Positions 1-12,320 of a stretch of 64,000 nucleotides of DNA are shown piece by piece. The DNA lies in contig WTXI01000081.1 of assembly GCA_022376515.1 (NCBI GenBank), positions 62,001 to 126,000 of the forward strand, given 5' to 3'. The DNA comes from Lactifluus volemus. Lineage: Eukaryota > Basidiomycota > Agaricomycetes > Russulales > Russulaceae. Every line of letters starts with the position of its first letter. The stretch's first letter is position 1. Position numbers and translations under genes: made by a program. The notes under the pieces were generated by a model. The model was given only the letters and a program-made list of their open reading frames with translations. It did not search any database and had not been told where the DNA came from.

Positions 1-295
1 GTGCTCGCATTGCATAAAATTCGCAAATGAAGACGAAGCGGTGATTCAAATACGACATATCTCCACCTTCGGCATACGTGCACCAGTGCATGCCACCATC
101 GAACGAGTCGTGCGAAGACATTCGACAGAAGTCGAAGATGTCCAGGAGCACGTTGTCGGGGATGAATCCGATTGTCACTCGTGGGAAAGAAATCGGGTCT
201 ATTCCATCCAAGTGAGTGATTGCTTCAGCGGTGGCCTATGATCATGAAACGTACCCGATCTCTTTGATTAACACTACGCGCCTTCGATTATGCAT
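1..295 (-). pseudogene. F-box protein gene, broken 5' end running off the window
   Basis: On the minus strand this reads as the start of the F-box family that fills the window: a mini-exon with ATG at 295-293, a GTACGT donor, then an exon with ISFPRVTIG and DNVLLDIFDFC. Two things are broken. The mini-exon is 41 nt, whereas every intact copy has 40 or 43 nt, so its phase does not fit the next exon. In addition, the stretch before the conserved WWHALVHVC block is out of frame with the F-box start. Only about 80 codons are in the window, so the rest of the locus cannot be judged. Inference: a decayed member of the tandem array. Confidence 0.7.
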
Positions 296-1941
296 GACGA
301 CCTGTCCTTGCACTAGTAACTCTTGTTCGTTGAGAATATGGATAGTTAATGAGTGTCGAGTGTGACTACTAGCAGTTCGAAATTCAACTTGGCAAGCACG
401 GAGTTAGCTTAGGCTGGTATTGCAGTAAATTAGGATCCAGACGTACCTGTGAGAAATAGAACTCTTCGACAGAGATGTTGACAATTCAGCTGAGGAACGT
501 CGGAGCCGCAAGGCCAAGGCTATGCGGTCAAAGGCACCAAGGCGCAGTGCCCATCACATGACTCACATGATGCACGTGCACCGCGACGGGCCGTCACGGT
601 CGCGCCATCGATTGACTCGGATACAGTGCCCATTCCGCAGTGATAGAGAGCTAGCATCCACTCTGATTATCATTAAATATAGTAGATTATTTACAAGAGT
701 AACGAACAATACAAAATTGTCCCAGATAAGAGGAACTTTGAAGGCACAGGCCATGACGATGAGCAGTGATTGGGATGCCAGTGGTTCTCGAGAGCCTAAT
801 TAGTTACGCCCTACAGTCAAACTGTCCACAAGAAATCAAATATTTGTTGACTTAGAATTACGGAAGAAATGGTCATTCGCCTACTGGAGGGTGGGACACA
901 ACAACGAGTGACCAGTACGTTCCGGCTACAGCCTGAGCATTCAGTTCTTGACAACAGCACCTGCACCGCAGTGGAGATCGATGTAGAGAGTGACGTCTGA
1001 CGACGCCACGTCAGACGCCAACAAGTTAACGTTGATGAGAAACATGCCAGTGGTGGTCACGTTACCCCTTGAGCGCCGGAATCTGAGAGGAGCGCTCAGT
1101 CATAGAGGTAGTTTGGAATGCGAAAAAATTGAAGGTGGCACACTCAGAATCGTCGTTTTCGCAGACGCCACGGATTGTGGCATTCTTCTTGTTCCGAGCG
1201 CTACTGGGCTTTAATTCTCGAGGGGCAATAAATATGCCACATGCCACCAATCATCACATTTACACACGGCAGGAGAACAGGGGAAAAGGAAGAAAAAGAG
1301 ATGAGATCCGACTTGAAGGGAATCACGTCCACTCAAGGAGGCGCTCGTCACGAAGCGGAAATGCTGGCCATGGATACCCAGGTAGCGACGTAGACAAATA
1401 TTTGTACCAGGTGAAGGCAGAGGCTAATCGCATTGTAAGGAACCAAGGGTGACGATGAAGTGGTGACTGAAGACGGTGAGGTAGAAAATCGAAATCGAAA
1501 GTGGTAGCAATCGACATGACTACGACTCACGGATGCCGGTGTGATGTTGCCCCGTTACAAACTCCCGCCCAGGTCATCACATAGTGCATGCTGGTTCAAG
1601 TGGCCCGCAACCGCCATCTCACTCCCGCAACTCCCACCCAACAACTGAATATTATATGGCCAGTTGTGCGGTTTCTCCCAGTGTCTGTCCATAACACGCC
1701 ACGACAGCCTAAAGCATAAAATTGATCTATATTTCTCCTAGCCTGCCATCAAAATGCGGGATCGTACATAAAAATGTTCAGAAGAGAGGCGGACAGTCCG
1801 ACCAATTCGGCTCAGTCGCGCGCGCGATATTAGCGTCTGCGGGGTGGTGGAAATCACCGGGAGAGGTGGGTAAAGTCAAGTACTAATAGCAAAAAGGGAG
1901 TGGAGAATATCGATCCATCAACATTAACACAGGACTGAGAA
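296..1941. repeat. F-box inter-gene block, first copy in the window
   Basis: This stretch has no gene. It holds the upstream region of the partial minus-strand F-box locus, including the conserved CAG|GTACGT leader donor (intron start near 446) and the AT-rich block near 660-700. It then holds a segment around 1040-1540 that recurs near 4180-4660, 8300-8840 and 16550-16760. ORFs here are short and do not keep their frame between copies. Interpreted as part of a segmental duplication unit and not coding. Confidence 0.6.
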
Positions 1942-3471
1942 TCAATCCATTTCTGAGAGATGGGTGGTGACAGGGTGGTTGGAATGCTGGCGCGAGGAAA
2001 TGAATGGCTGTATCGCTTGCTGCATGGATTCAGAGCTGGATGGGAGGTAGAGATGGTGCAGCATAGGCAACGCGTCCATGACCCTTTCCCCAGTGAGCTC
2101 TTGCAGCGCAGATCCAATACTCTCACCCAGTATGAGCGGTATACTCATGTGCTGCAAAGCCGGAAATGCATGGAAGATCTCCAGCCATTGGGGGTTATCC
2201 ACGTAGTCTTCCCATTCTGAAAACACTACATTCGCTTTAGTACTCTGGTTAGAGTAACTGGTATCGATGAAAAGTCGTTCCACATTGAATAAGAAAGGCG
2301 AAATCTTCTCGCATATTTGAGCTAGATACCCAACTTGCCAATCAAAGGTATGGCACGATATCATGACAGATAGATCGCCCAGAAATCCCATGCATCCCGG
2401 CGGTGGATCATGATGACCAAATTGGATCAAGACGCTTTTATTATCAAAGTACAGCTCCGCTTCCTCCAAGGACCCGGGGATCTGTGTGCGATCGATAAAC
2501 TGGAGGAATTGTGGGATGTCAAAATCGAGCTGATTGAAGAACCGTGTGTCAACGGAAATAATAGCAGGAGTGTCGATCCGAGCCACAAGATCCTCAAAGT
2601 ACTCGCTAGCGCCTGAAAACGTCAAATAGATGAGAGTGGGGAGGACAATGCGTGTCAATGAAGACGGAGGTCTATTTGTTGGATCAGGACGAGAAGCTGG
2701 GGATTCGAATCCAATGTGAACGAGTCTAAGCTTCGTTAACGCGGATAGGGCTGTGGCCATTGCTTTGGGTGAAACATAACCAGTATGGGGTATGTTCTCG
2801 AGTCGAACATCGACCAGGTCATGGCAAGATGGAAGAAATCTTGGTAGTGCGGGAAATGGAAAACCAACCAACTCGAGCTCCTCTAGACGCGGGGCAGATC
2901 CACCCAGAAAGGTATCGCGAAGCACCGGTGCTGACTTCGAAGTACGAAGGTAAAGACGTGTCAAAACTGGATACGGCTTCTTCATCACTTTGTAGAGTCC
3001 CTTCAATAAGGTACTTGTTGTGTCGAGGTAGATTTCGGACACACGATCGTAATGCTCGAGTGCGGCAACAATGTTAGCTTCACTCCCAGGGACTCGGAGT
3101 CGAAATTCCGATTCCGTTATGACGATGGGAAAGGCGTGTGCAAGTGGCCAGACATCAAGCATCTTCTTCACGGGTGTCTTCGCATTGCATTCAAGTCGCA
3201 AATCAAGACGAAGCGGCGATTCAAACACAATGTATCTCCACCTTCGGCATACGTGCACCAGTTCATGCCACCATGAAGGGAAGTTGTACGAAGGCATTTG
3301 ACAGAAGTCGAAGATGTCCAGGAGGACATTGTCAGGGAGGGATCCGATTGTCACGCGTGGGAAAGAAATCAGGCCTACTCGATCCAAAGTGTGTGATTAC
3401 TTCAGCGGCGGCCTATGGTCATGAGACATACCTGGGCCTCTTTGATTAAAAAACACCTTCTGATGACGCAT
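1942..3471 (-). CDS. F-box protein with LRR-like C-terminal region, intact
   Basis: Two-exon model: exon 1 is 3471-3432 (ATG, 13 codons plus one base, reading MRHQKVFFNQRGPG across the junction), intron 3431-3375 (57 nt, GTATGT...TAG), exon 2 is 3374-1942. Total 1473 nt, 490 residues. The F-box lies near residues 20-65 (TIGSLPDNVLLDIFDFCQM ... WWHELVHVCRRWRYIVF). The rest has leucine-rich LRR-like segments without clear consensus repeats. A TTG start at 3387 gives an open frame but is not needed once the mini-exon is used. F-box proteins are usually SCF ubiquitin-ligase adaptors, with the C-terminal part choosing the substrate; the substrate here is unknown. A leader intron is predicted at 3625-3561. 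Basidiomycete genomes often carry large families of this kind. Confidence 0.85.
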
Positions 3472-4660
3472 AATGACCTGCCCTTTCACCATTGTTATTC
3501 GTTGAGAAGATGGGTGTTTAATGGGCTATCGAGTGTGACTGTTAGCAGTTCGAAATGCAACTTAGCAAACACTGGCACAGAGTTAGCTTAGACTATGGCA
3601 TTGAGGTGTCCGGGTCTGGACGTACCTGCGAGAGAGAGAACTCTTCAACAGAGATGTTGACAATTCAGCTGAGGAACGTCGGAGCCGCAAGGCGCAAGGC
3701 TATGTGGTTCAGGCACGATGCACGTCACATGATGCACGTGCACCGTGACGCGCCCATCGATTGACTCGCATACGGCGCCCATTCCGCAGCGATAGAGAGA
3801 CTAACATCCACTCTGATTATCATTAAAGATAGTATATTGTTTACAAGAGTAACAAAATTGTCCCAGATAAGAGGAATATTGAAGGTACAGGCCATGGCAA
3901 TGAGCAGCGGAATTAGTTACGTCCTACAGACATCTTTATGGATAGGTGGAAGGACAGGGCTGCACGCACTCTCTCGAATATTGACATGCAAATATGTCCA
4001 CAAGTCGACGCACAACCAAATATTTTGAAGTACTTGTTGACTTCGCCTGCTTGAGGACGGGACACAACAACGATTGACCAGTACGTTCCGACTGCAACCT
4101 GAACATCACAACAGCACCTGCCCCACAGAGGAGCTTGAGGTAGAGAGTGACGCCCAACAAGTTAATGTTATGAGGAACATGCCAGTGGTGGTCGCGTTAC
4201 GCTTTAAGCGCTGGAATCTGAGAAGAGCGCACAGTTGTAGAGGTGGTTTGGAATACGAAAAACCTGAAGGCAAAACACTCACAATCGTCGTTGTCGCAGA
4301 GACCACTGTTTGTGGCATTCAACTCGTTCCGGGCGCTACTAGACTTTGGATAAATATGCCACGAACCGCCATTGCCACCAATCAAGACTGCCATCAAAAA
4401 GAGGGAAGGAAATGAAACCGCGAGGACAACGATAGTGAGGATTGCGAGTTGACACACGGCAGGAGAAAAGGGGGAAAATGAAGAAAAAGCGATGAACTCT
4501 GACCGGAAGGGAATCACGTCGATTCAAGGAGACGCTCGCCACGAAGCGGAAATGTTGGCTGTGGATACCCACTGGCAGGTGGCGACGTAGACAAAATTTG
4601 CACGAGGTGGGAGCAAAAGTACAAAGGTCGTGGCAACCGACATTACCATAACCCCCTCAC
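3472..4660 (-). promoter_or_regulatory. Conserved upstream block of F-box genes (leader intron and promoter)
   Basis: Upstream region of the gene at 1942-3471, used here as the type copy. Read on the minus strand it holds an AT-rich stretch near 3835-3800 (possible TATA region), then a CGCAG|GTACGT donor with intron start at 3625. A GCTAAC branch site follows, and then an acceptor ending at 3561, giving a 65-nt leader intron; the ATG at 3471 is about 90 nt further on. The donor is kept in all eight copies of the block, while short ORFs in the block change frame between copies. The distal part (4180-4660) is the segment that recurs at 1040 and 8300. Confidence 0.6.
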
Positions 4661-6026
4661 GGATGCTAGTGTGACCTCGCCCCGTTACAAACTCCTGCCC
4701 ACGTCATCACATCGTGCCTGCTGGTTCAAGTGGCCCGCGACCGCCATCTCACTCCCGCAACCCCTACCCTGTGGACCAATATCAATTTTGGCACGGGAGC
4801 AAAGGAGAAGATTACAGAGAGTCACAGGCATGACTTACGTTAGGCCGGTGAGGAGGATTCCCTTCCCCCAGAAGACCACGGATAAATGCTTATGAGTAGA
4901 GCCTGAAAGAAATATCCAAAAGCTTACCGAGGCCCTTCACTGGAAACTGCCAGCTCTCATCAGGTGCTCCCCGGAGCTTCGACGAACGAGCAAAAGAAAG
5001 CACAGATCAAACTTCGTTCGACTGACCGCGCCAGCAGAAATGCGAGTAACTCTCTCAGGACTAGCCCGCATGCCACAGGCTGCTAGAGAGATTATACGCC
5101 GCTAAGAGAGGGAATCCATAATGGTGATGTTGAGCGTGCGGCAAATCTACAGTACTTGATATGAGCAAATGAGTCAAGGTGACAGATGCCACCTGTCATT
5201 TACTGTCCGGGCCGTCCGGCAGGCCAAGAACGTCATGTGATCCCCTTTGATCACGATCTCGATTACATAGTGATGTTCTGGGAGAAGTTCAAGAAGCGGA
5301 TGACAAGGACGTTTCTTTTTTTAAAAGATCAGCATTTATATCCCGCAACATTTGACGCGGTCCCTTAGGCGTACAGGATTGGGTCAGGCGGCGGGGGAGT
5401 GTGGGTGAGCTATAACGTTGGGCTGAACGGGCTTCGATGGATGGCTAAAGACTCGGCCCGGGAGCCCGTAGACCGCGTACCGTCCGCCACGACCTCCACG
5501 TTCCGGCCCATGTGGCTCCCTCACAACCACGAATCCGTCGAGTACTTCGCTACGCTCCTTACCGCCCCAGCCGCCATTACAATCCCCCGGGGACTTGTCT
5601 AAGACACACATTGCGGAGTATAAATGCAGATTTTGAAAAAAAATAATTCTCCACGTTCTGTCGTTTTCGTGTCCCGAAGAACGTCCGCAGTGTTTTGTGG
5701 AGGAGTCGTTAAAATTTTCATGAAATGACTACAGTATTTCTCCGTCGCAATCAACACGGCCAGTTGTGCCAGCGATTTCCCCCGGTGTCTGTCCATGACA
5801 CGCAACGACATCAAATCGAGCGATATTTCTCCTAGCCTGCCATCAAAATGCGGGATCGTATTGAGACGTGTGCGGACAGTCAGATAATCTGAGCTCAGTC
5901 GCACGCGCGATATTAGCAGCTCAGGCTCTGGGGAAGTGGAAATCACAGAGAGGGGTGGATAAATACAGGTACTAGCGAAAAGAGAAGTGGAGAGGATCCA
6001 TCAACATTAACCGAGACTCCTGACAA
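4661..6026. other. Intergenic part of the F-box unit
   Basis: No convincing gene. Parts match other inter-gene regions: 4800-5180 resembles 12360-12620, and the motif ACTCGGCCCGGGAG near 5452 recurs near 12700 and, altered, near 54125. The segment 5740-5990 is the downstream flank of the next F-box copy and resembles 1660-1900 and 8930-9160. The short ORFs here are not shared between copies. Confidence 0.5.
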
Positions 6027-7551
6027 TCAATCCATTTCTGTGAGATGGGCAGTGACGGGGTGATTGGAATGCTGGCGCGAGGAAATGAATGGCTCGATAG
6101 CTCGCCGCGTGGATAGAAAGGTTTCATAGAAGGATGGAAGGTAGAGATGGCGCAGCATAGGCAACGCGTCCATGACCCTTTCCCCAGTGAGCTCTCGCAG
6201 AGCAGATGCAATAATCCCTCCCAGTTTCGGCGGTATCTGCATGTGCTGCAAAGCCGAAAATGCATGGAAGATCTCCAGCCATCGGGGGTTATCCACGTGG
6301 TCTTTCCAATTCCAAAACGCCAAATAGGCAACTTCATTGCTATTGATGAGAAGCCGTTTCACATTGGATAAGAAAGGCGAGATCTTGCCGCATATTTTGG
6401 CTGCACACACAACTTGCCGATCCAACCCATGGCAGAATATCATGATAGATAGAGCGATCTGAAAATCGTCCCTTCCTGGTGGATCACAATGACCAAAACG
6501 GATGTTGACGCCTTCATCGCCAAAGTACAGATCCGCTTCCTTGAAGGACCCGAACATCTGTGTGCGACCGATAAACTGGAGGAAATGGGGAATGTCAAAA
6601 TCGAACTGAAAGAAGAACCATGTGTGGACGGAAATAATAGCAGGAGTGTCGATCCGAGCTACAAGATCATCAAAGTATTCGTTAGAGCCGTGGAACTCCA
6701 AGCGGGTGAGAGCGGGTAGGACACCGCGTGTCAACAAAGACGGAGGTCTATTTGTTGGATCAGGGGAAGCAGCTCGGGATTCGAACCCAATGTAAACGAA
6801 TTTAAGCTTAGTCAACGCGGATAGGGCTGTGGCCATAGTTTCGGGTGAAATGTAACCGGTATCGGGTATCTTTCTGAGTTCAACATCAACAAGGTCATGG
6901 CAAGATGAAAGAAGTTTTGGTAGTGCCGGAAATGGAATACCAGTCAAGCTGAGTTCCTTTAGACGCGGGGCAGATCCACCCAAAAAGGTACCGCGAAGCA
7001 CCGGTGCCGAATTCTGACCCATATAGAGGCGAAGACGTGTCAAAACTGGATACGGCTTCTTCATCACTTCGTGGAGTTGCTTCATTAGAGTACTTGATGC
7101 ATAGAGATCGATTTCGGACACGCGATCGTGATGCTCGATTGCCGCAATAACGTTAGCTCCACTTTGAGGGGGTCGCAATATCGATTCCTCTATGACGATA
7201 GGGATGGCGCGTGGCCAGACATTTAGTGATTTCTTCACGGGGGTTTTCGCATTGCATAAAAGTTGCAAATGAAGACGAAGCGGTGATTCGAACACAATAT
7301 ATCTCCACCTTCGGCATACGTGCACCAGCGCATGCCACCATCGAGGGGGGTCGTAACGATACATCTGAGTCATCTGACAGAAGTCGAAGATCTCTAGGAG
7401 AACATTTTCAGGGAGGGATCCGATCGTCACGGGTGGAAAGGAAATCGGGCCTACTCGATTCAAGAATGAGTCGTTGCTTTAGCAGTGGCCTATGATCATG
7501 AAACGTACCCGATTGTCTTTGATTAACACTACGCGCCTTCCGGTTAGGCAT
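6027..7551 (-). CDS. F-box protein with LRR-like C-terminal region, intact
   Basis: Exon 1 is 7551-7509 (43 nt, MPNRKARSVNQRQS plus one base), intron 7508-7451 (58 nt, GTACGT...TAG), exon 2 is 7450-6027. Total 1467 nt, 488 residues. The F-box is near residues 20-70 (IGSLPENVLLEIFDFCQM ... WWHALVHVCRRWRYIVF), followed by leucine-rich segments and the family C-terminus ending near RQHSNHPVTAHLTEMD. A leader intron of 61 nt is predicted at 7702-7642, with a GCTAAC branch site. It is a close paralogue of the gene at 1942-3471 with a similar unit structure. Role inferred: SCF adaptor with unknown substrate. Confidence 0.85.
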
Positions 7552-9210
7552 AACGACTTGTCCTTGCATTAGTAACTCTTGTTAGCTGAGAAGATGGATT
7601 ATTAATGAGTTGTCGAGTGTGACTACTAGTTCGAAATTCAACTTGGCAAGCACGGAGTTAGCTTGGGCTGCTATTGCAGTGAGAAATTAGGATCGGACGT
7701 ACCTGCGAGAAATAGAACTCTTCGACAGAGATGTTGATAATTCAGCTGAGGAACGTCGGAGCCCCTCAGGGTGTCAGGGGCGCAAAGTGCACCGTGACGT
7801 CACATGGATGCACGTGCACCATGACGCGCTCATCGATTGACTCGGATACAGCGCCCATTCCGCAGCGATTGAGAGGCTAGCATCCATTCTGATTATCATT
7901 AAATATAGTATATGGTTTACAAGAGTAACAAATTTGTCCCAGATAAGAGGAACATTGAAGGCACAGGCCATGGCGATGAGCGGCGGGATTAGTTATGCCT
8001 TACAGTCATCTTTATGGATAGGTGAAAGGACAGGGCTGCACGCATTCTCTCGAATATTGACATGCAAATATGTCCACAAGTCGACGCACAAGCAAATATT
8101 TTGAAGTACTTGTTGACTTAGAATTACGGAAGAAAAGGTCGGTCGCCTGCTGGAGGGCGGGACACAACAACGATTGGCCAGTACGTTCCGACTGCGGCCT
8201 GAGCATTCAGTTCTTGACAACACCTGCCCACAGCGGAGCTTGAGGTAGAGAGTGACGCCTGATGACCCCAACCAGTTAATGTTGATGAAAAACATGCCAG
8301 TGGTGGTCGCGTTACGCTTAAAGCGCTAGAATCTGAGAAGCGCGCTCAATTGTAGAGGTGGTTTGGAATACGAAAAGCCTGAAGGCAAAACAGTTACAAT
8401 CGTCGTTTTCGCAGAGACGTCACGGGTTGTGGCATTCAACTCGTTTCGGGCATTATTAGACTTTGAATAAATATGCCACGAGCCGACATCAAAAAGAAGG
8501 AAGGAAATGAAAGCGCGAGGCCAACGATCGTGGAAACTGCGAGTAACCATCACATTCACACTCGGAAGGAGAAAAGGGGGAAAATGAAGAAAAAGCGATG
8601 AACTCTGACCGGAAGGGCATCACGTCGATTCAAGGAGACGTTCGTCAATGCTAGCCGTGGATACCCAGGTTACCAGGTGGCGACGTAGACATGATTTAGT
8701 AGTACCAGGTAGGAGCAGAGGTAATTGTGTTGTAAGGAATCAAGGGCGAGGCGCGTGGCGACGAAGTGGTGACTAAAGACTGTGAGGTAGAAGAGGTAGA
8801 AGAACGAACTCGAAGGTGGTGGCAATCGACATTACCATAATCCGCCCACGTCATCACATAGTGCTGGTTCAAGTGGCACGTGATCTCCATCTCACTTCCG
8901 CAACTCCCACCCAACAACTGAATATTATATGGCCAGTTGTGCGGTTTCTCCCAGTGTCTGTCCATAACACTACACAACAGCCTGGAACATCAAATTGATC
9001 TGTATTTCTCCTAGCCTGCCATCAAAATGCGGGATCGTACATAAAAATGTTCAGACGAGAGGCTGACAGTCCGACCATTTCGGCCCAGTCACGCGCGCGA
9101 TAAGCAGCTGTGGGGTGGTGGAAATCACCGGGAGAGGTGGATAAAGACAAATACTAGCAAACGGAGAAATGGAGAGCATCTATCCATCAACCTTAACACA
9201 ATACTGAGAA
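7552..9210. repeat. F-box upstream block plus inter-gene segment
   Basis: Copy of the upstream block (7552-8300, including the AT-rich run near 7890-7925 and the leader intron 7702-7642), followed by the distal segment 8300-8850. The downstream flank of the next F-box copy (8930-9200) completes the stretch. No open frame here is conserved with the other copies. Confidence 0.6.
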
Positions 9211-10746
9211 TCAATCCATTTCTGTGAGATGGACAGTGACAGGGTGGTTGGAATGCTGGCGCGAGGAAATGAATGGCTGTATAGCTTGCTGCGTGGCTTC
9301 AGAGCTGGATGGAAGATAGAGATGGCGCAGCATAGGCAACGCATCCATGACCCTTTCCCCAGTGAGCTCTTGCAGCGCAGATCCAATGATCTCACCCAGT
9401 GTGGGCGGTATACGCATGTGCTGCAAAGCTGAAAATGCATGGAAGATCTCCAGCCATTGAGGGTTATCCACGTAGTCTTCCCAATCTGAAAATACCACAT
9501 TCGTTTCAGTACTCCTGTTGTCAGAACTGGTATCGATGAGAAGCCGTTCTACATTGGATAAGAAAGGCGAAATCTTGCTGCATATTTGAGCTAGATACCC
9601 AACTTGCCAATCCAAGCCAAGGCACGATATCATGATAGATAGAGCGTTCAGAAATCTCTTCCCTCCCGTTGGGTCACGATAACCAACGTGGATGTAGACG
9701 CTTTTATCACCAAAGTACAGCTTCGCTTCTTTGAAGGACCTGGGTATCTGTGTGCGATCGATAATCTGGACGAAATGTCGAATGTCGAAATCGAGTTGAT
9801 TGAAGAACACTGTGTAGACCGAAATCGTAGAAGGAGTGTCGATCCGAGCCACAAGGTCCTCAAGGTACTCGCTAGCGCCGTGGAACCCAAAATGGGTGAG
9901 AGAGGGGATGACAACACGTGTCAGTGAAGTTGGAGGTCTATTTCCTGGATCAGGTCGAGAAGCTGGGGATTGGAATCCTATGTCAACGTATTTAAGCCTA
10001 GTCAACGCGGATAGGGCTGTGGCCATATCTTTGGGTGAAATGTAACCAGTATTGGGAATCTTCTTGAGTTGAACTTCGACGAGATCATGGCAAGATGAAA
10101 GAAGTTTTGGTAGTGCCGGAAATGGAATACCGAACAAGTTGAGATGCTTTAGACGCGGGGCAGATCTACCCAAGAAGGTATCAGGAACCACAGGTGCCGA
10201 CTTCTTATCAAAGTCAAGGTGAAGATATGTCAAAACTGAATATGGCTTCTTCATCACTTTGTACAGTCACTTCAATAGGGTACTTGTTGTGTAGAGAAGA
10301 ATGATTTCGGACACACGGTCGTGGTGCTCGAGTGCGGAAATAATGTTAACTCCACTCAGAGGGAGTCGCGGTCTTGATTCCTCTATGAGGATGGGAAAGC
10401 CGCGTGGCCAGACATCTAGCGTCTCCTTCACGGGTGTGTTCGCATTGCACTTAAGTCGCAAATCAAGACGAAGAGGTGATGAAAACACGATGTATCTCCA
10501 TCTTCTGCACACGTGAATCAGCGCATGCCACCTCCGATCAGTGTACGGAGACGGCGTTCGATAGAAGTCGAAGATGTCCAGGAGGACATTGTCAGGGAGG
10601 GATCCGATTGTCACGCGTGGGAAAGAAATCAGGCCTACTCCGAGTCGATCCAAGTGAATGATTGCTTCAGCGGCAGCCTATGGTCATGACTCATGAGACT
10701 TACCCGATCGTCTTTGATTAATACTACGCTCCTTGCGATGACGCAT
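9211..10746 (-). pseudogene. F-box protein gene with one in-frame TGA
   Basis: Exon 1 is 10746-10704 (MRHRKERSINQRRS plus one base, donor GTAAGT) and exon 2 is 10634-9211. Total 1467 nt, the same length as the gene at 6027-7551. A single codon breaks the frame: TGA at 10269-10267, where paralogues have an arginine codon before LYKVMKKPYP. The rest of the frame, including the F-box (IGSLPDNVLLDIFDFYRTP ... WHALIHVCRRWRYIVF), is open. The change fits one C-to-T transition at a CpG. The gene may be newly dead, or a short F-box-only product of about 145 residues may be made. Confidence 0.8.
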
Positions 10747-11480
10747 AATGACCGCCTTTCCCTGTTTGGAGAAGATTGATAGTTGATGGGCTGTCGAGTG
10801 TGACTGCCAGTCCTAGTAGTTTCGAAATTCAACTTAGCAAGCACAGAGTTGGTTTAGACTGCTATTTCTGTGAGGGGCAAGGAGCTGGACGTACCTGAGA
10901 GAAAGAGGAGTCTTAGAGCGTTGACAATTCAGCTGAGGGACGTCGGAGGCGCAAGGTTACTAGTATGTGGTCGACGTCGCAACGGTCTCACGGTGCATGT
11001 CACATGCCAGTGATACAGTACACGTGCACTGCAGCCGCGCCCATCGATAAATGGATACGGCGCCCATCTACGCTGAGTATCAGTATATTGTGTAACGAAC
11101 AATACAAAGAAGTCCCCGATAAGAGGAACATTGAAGGCAGAGTTCATGACGATGAGCAGCGATTGGGGTGGCTCTCGAGAGCCTATTAGCTACACCTGAC
11201 AGTCATCTTTACGGATAGGTGGAAGGACAGGGGTGTTGAATATTGACAAGCAAATTCTGTCCAGAAGTCGACACCAACTGAATCAAATGTTTTGAAGTAC
11301 CTGCTGACTTGGAATTGCGGGAAAAAGTGCTTCAAGTAGAAGTTGTGGAGCTCTCCCCAGACCTTCTCGCTCAGTCGCCCACGCAATCGGTTACAGTGCA
11401 TACCTAACCAAATGCCTTCAAGAACTTGCGACTGCGGCCGCAGAGGGCCACACCACCAACTGGACCATAACCATAACCAT
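10747..11480. repeat. F-box upstream block, shortened copy
   Basis: Upstream region of the locus at 9211-10746, with the conserved ACGTACCT donor near 10888-10895 on the minus strand. The AT-rich part near 11080-11110 is shortened relative to the other copies. The block runs to about 11420 and lacks the distal segment seen at 1040, 4180 and 8300. Confidence 0.55.
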
Positions 11481-12320
11481 CTTACGTGATATTGCTGACC
11501 ACCACAGGGAATACGCCTAGTCGGGATGACCGGCCCAGTTTACCGCGCTCTCCACCAACCGTCTGGCCAACCTCCGGAGTTCATGTAACCCGAGATTATA
11601 GGAAGACCCTTAAAAGGATATCTTGGTTGGGTGATGGGACTTGGGCTGATGGGACTGATGACAGCCTGAGGTGAGTCATGTCGCGAGGATGCCAAGGGTT
11701 TTCTGTCGAGATTTACAGGGCAGGTGTATGTACTTCTACAGTTCTAGTACTTTTAGTACTCTAGGTGCCAGTCACACGGCGCGGTGGTGGTTTCCGGGAC
11801 TCGGAAAGGAAGATGTGGTACAGTACACTCATTCCTTGCAACCGCTCGGGTGTTCACATTCGTAGAGAACGAGGCTGGCCGCGTGGCTGCCTGGCCGCAT
11901 GTCTATCAGTTCGATAAATGAATTTGCAATCCGAGAAGCACGTTCATCCCGTCCTGAGAGAGACGCCGCGGCCTGAAAAGTCTCCTACGTGGAATGTCCT
12001 GCCGGGGAATGCATCGATCGATGCTTCGTTGACGCATTTTATCCACTCTCGGTCTGTATCATCCCCGATGAGCTCTGCTCGGCCAACGCTTTCTCCTTCA
12101 TTAATTCCGGGCTGCATTGGAAGATTATGGGACGCTCCGAACGCTTGGCCACCGCATCAACGCACCGTGATGCAGGCTCTGGCGCACTCCCGGAGAAGGA
12201 ACGAAGTGGGGCGATCTCACATCTACCGAAGGATGAATCTGGCTATATACCCTTGCAAGATGGACAGCCATATTGCGTCGAACTTGACGTGAGCATTAGA
12301 GCTTAGAGTTGAAGCTTTGA
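11481..12320 (+). other. Unrecognised open stretch, possible gene fragment
   Basis: This is the part of the F-box array least like its other inter-gene regions. Two overlapping plus-strand frames are open: 11918-12292 (124 codons) and 11989-12306 (105 codons). The second looks more protein-like, with CIIPDELCSANAFSFIN and ending GYIPLQDGQPYCVELD just before a GTGAGC that could be a donor. I do not recognise the family. It may be an exon remnant of an unrelated gene caught in the array, or chance. There is no second copy in the window to test for conserved coding. Confidence 0.25.

Noticed and set aside
563..754. Short minus-strand frame MACAF... repeated upstream of several F-box genes (also 7774, 10929, 56420)
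   Set aside because: The copies share nucleotides but the frames diverge after indels; it overlaps the AT-rich promoter-like stretch, so it is more likely untranslated leader or promoter.
3385..3387. TTG start for the 481-codon F-box frame, and similar TTG/GTG starts in other copies
   Set aside because: Conserved ATG mini-exons with in-phase splice sites explain the 5' ends better, and nuclear genes rarely use TTG.
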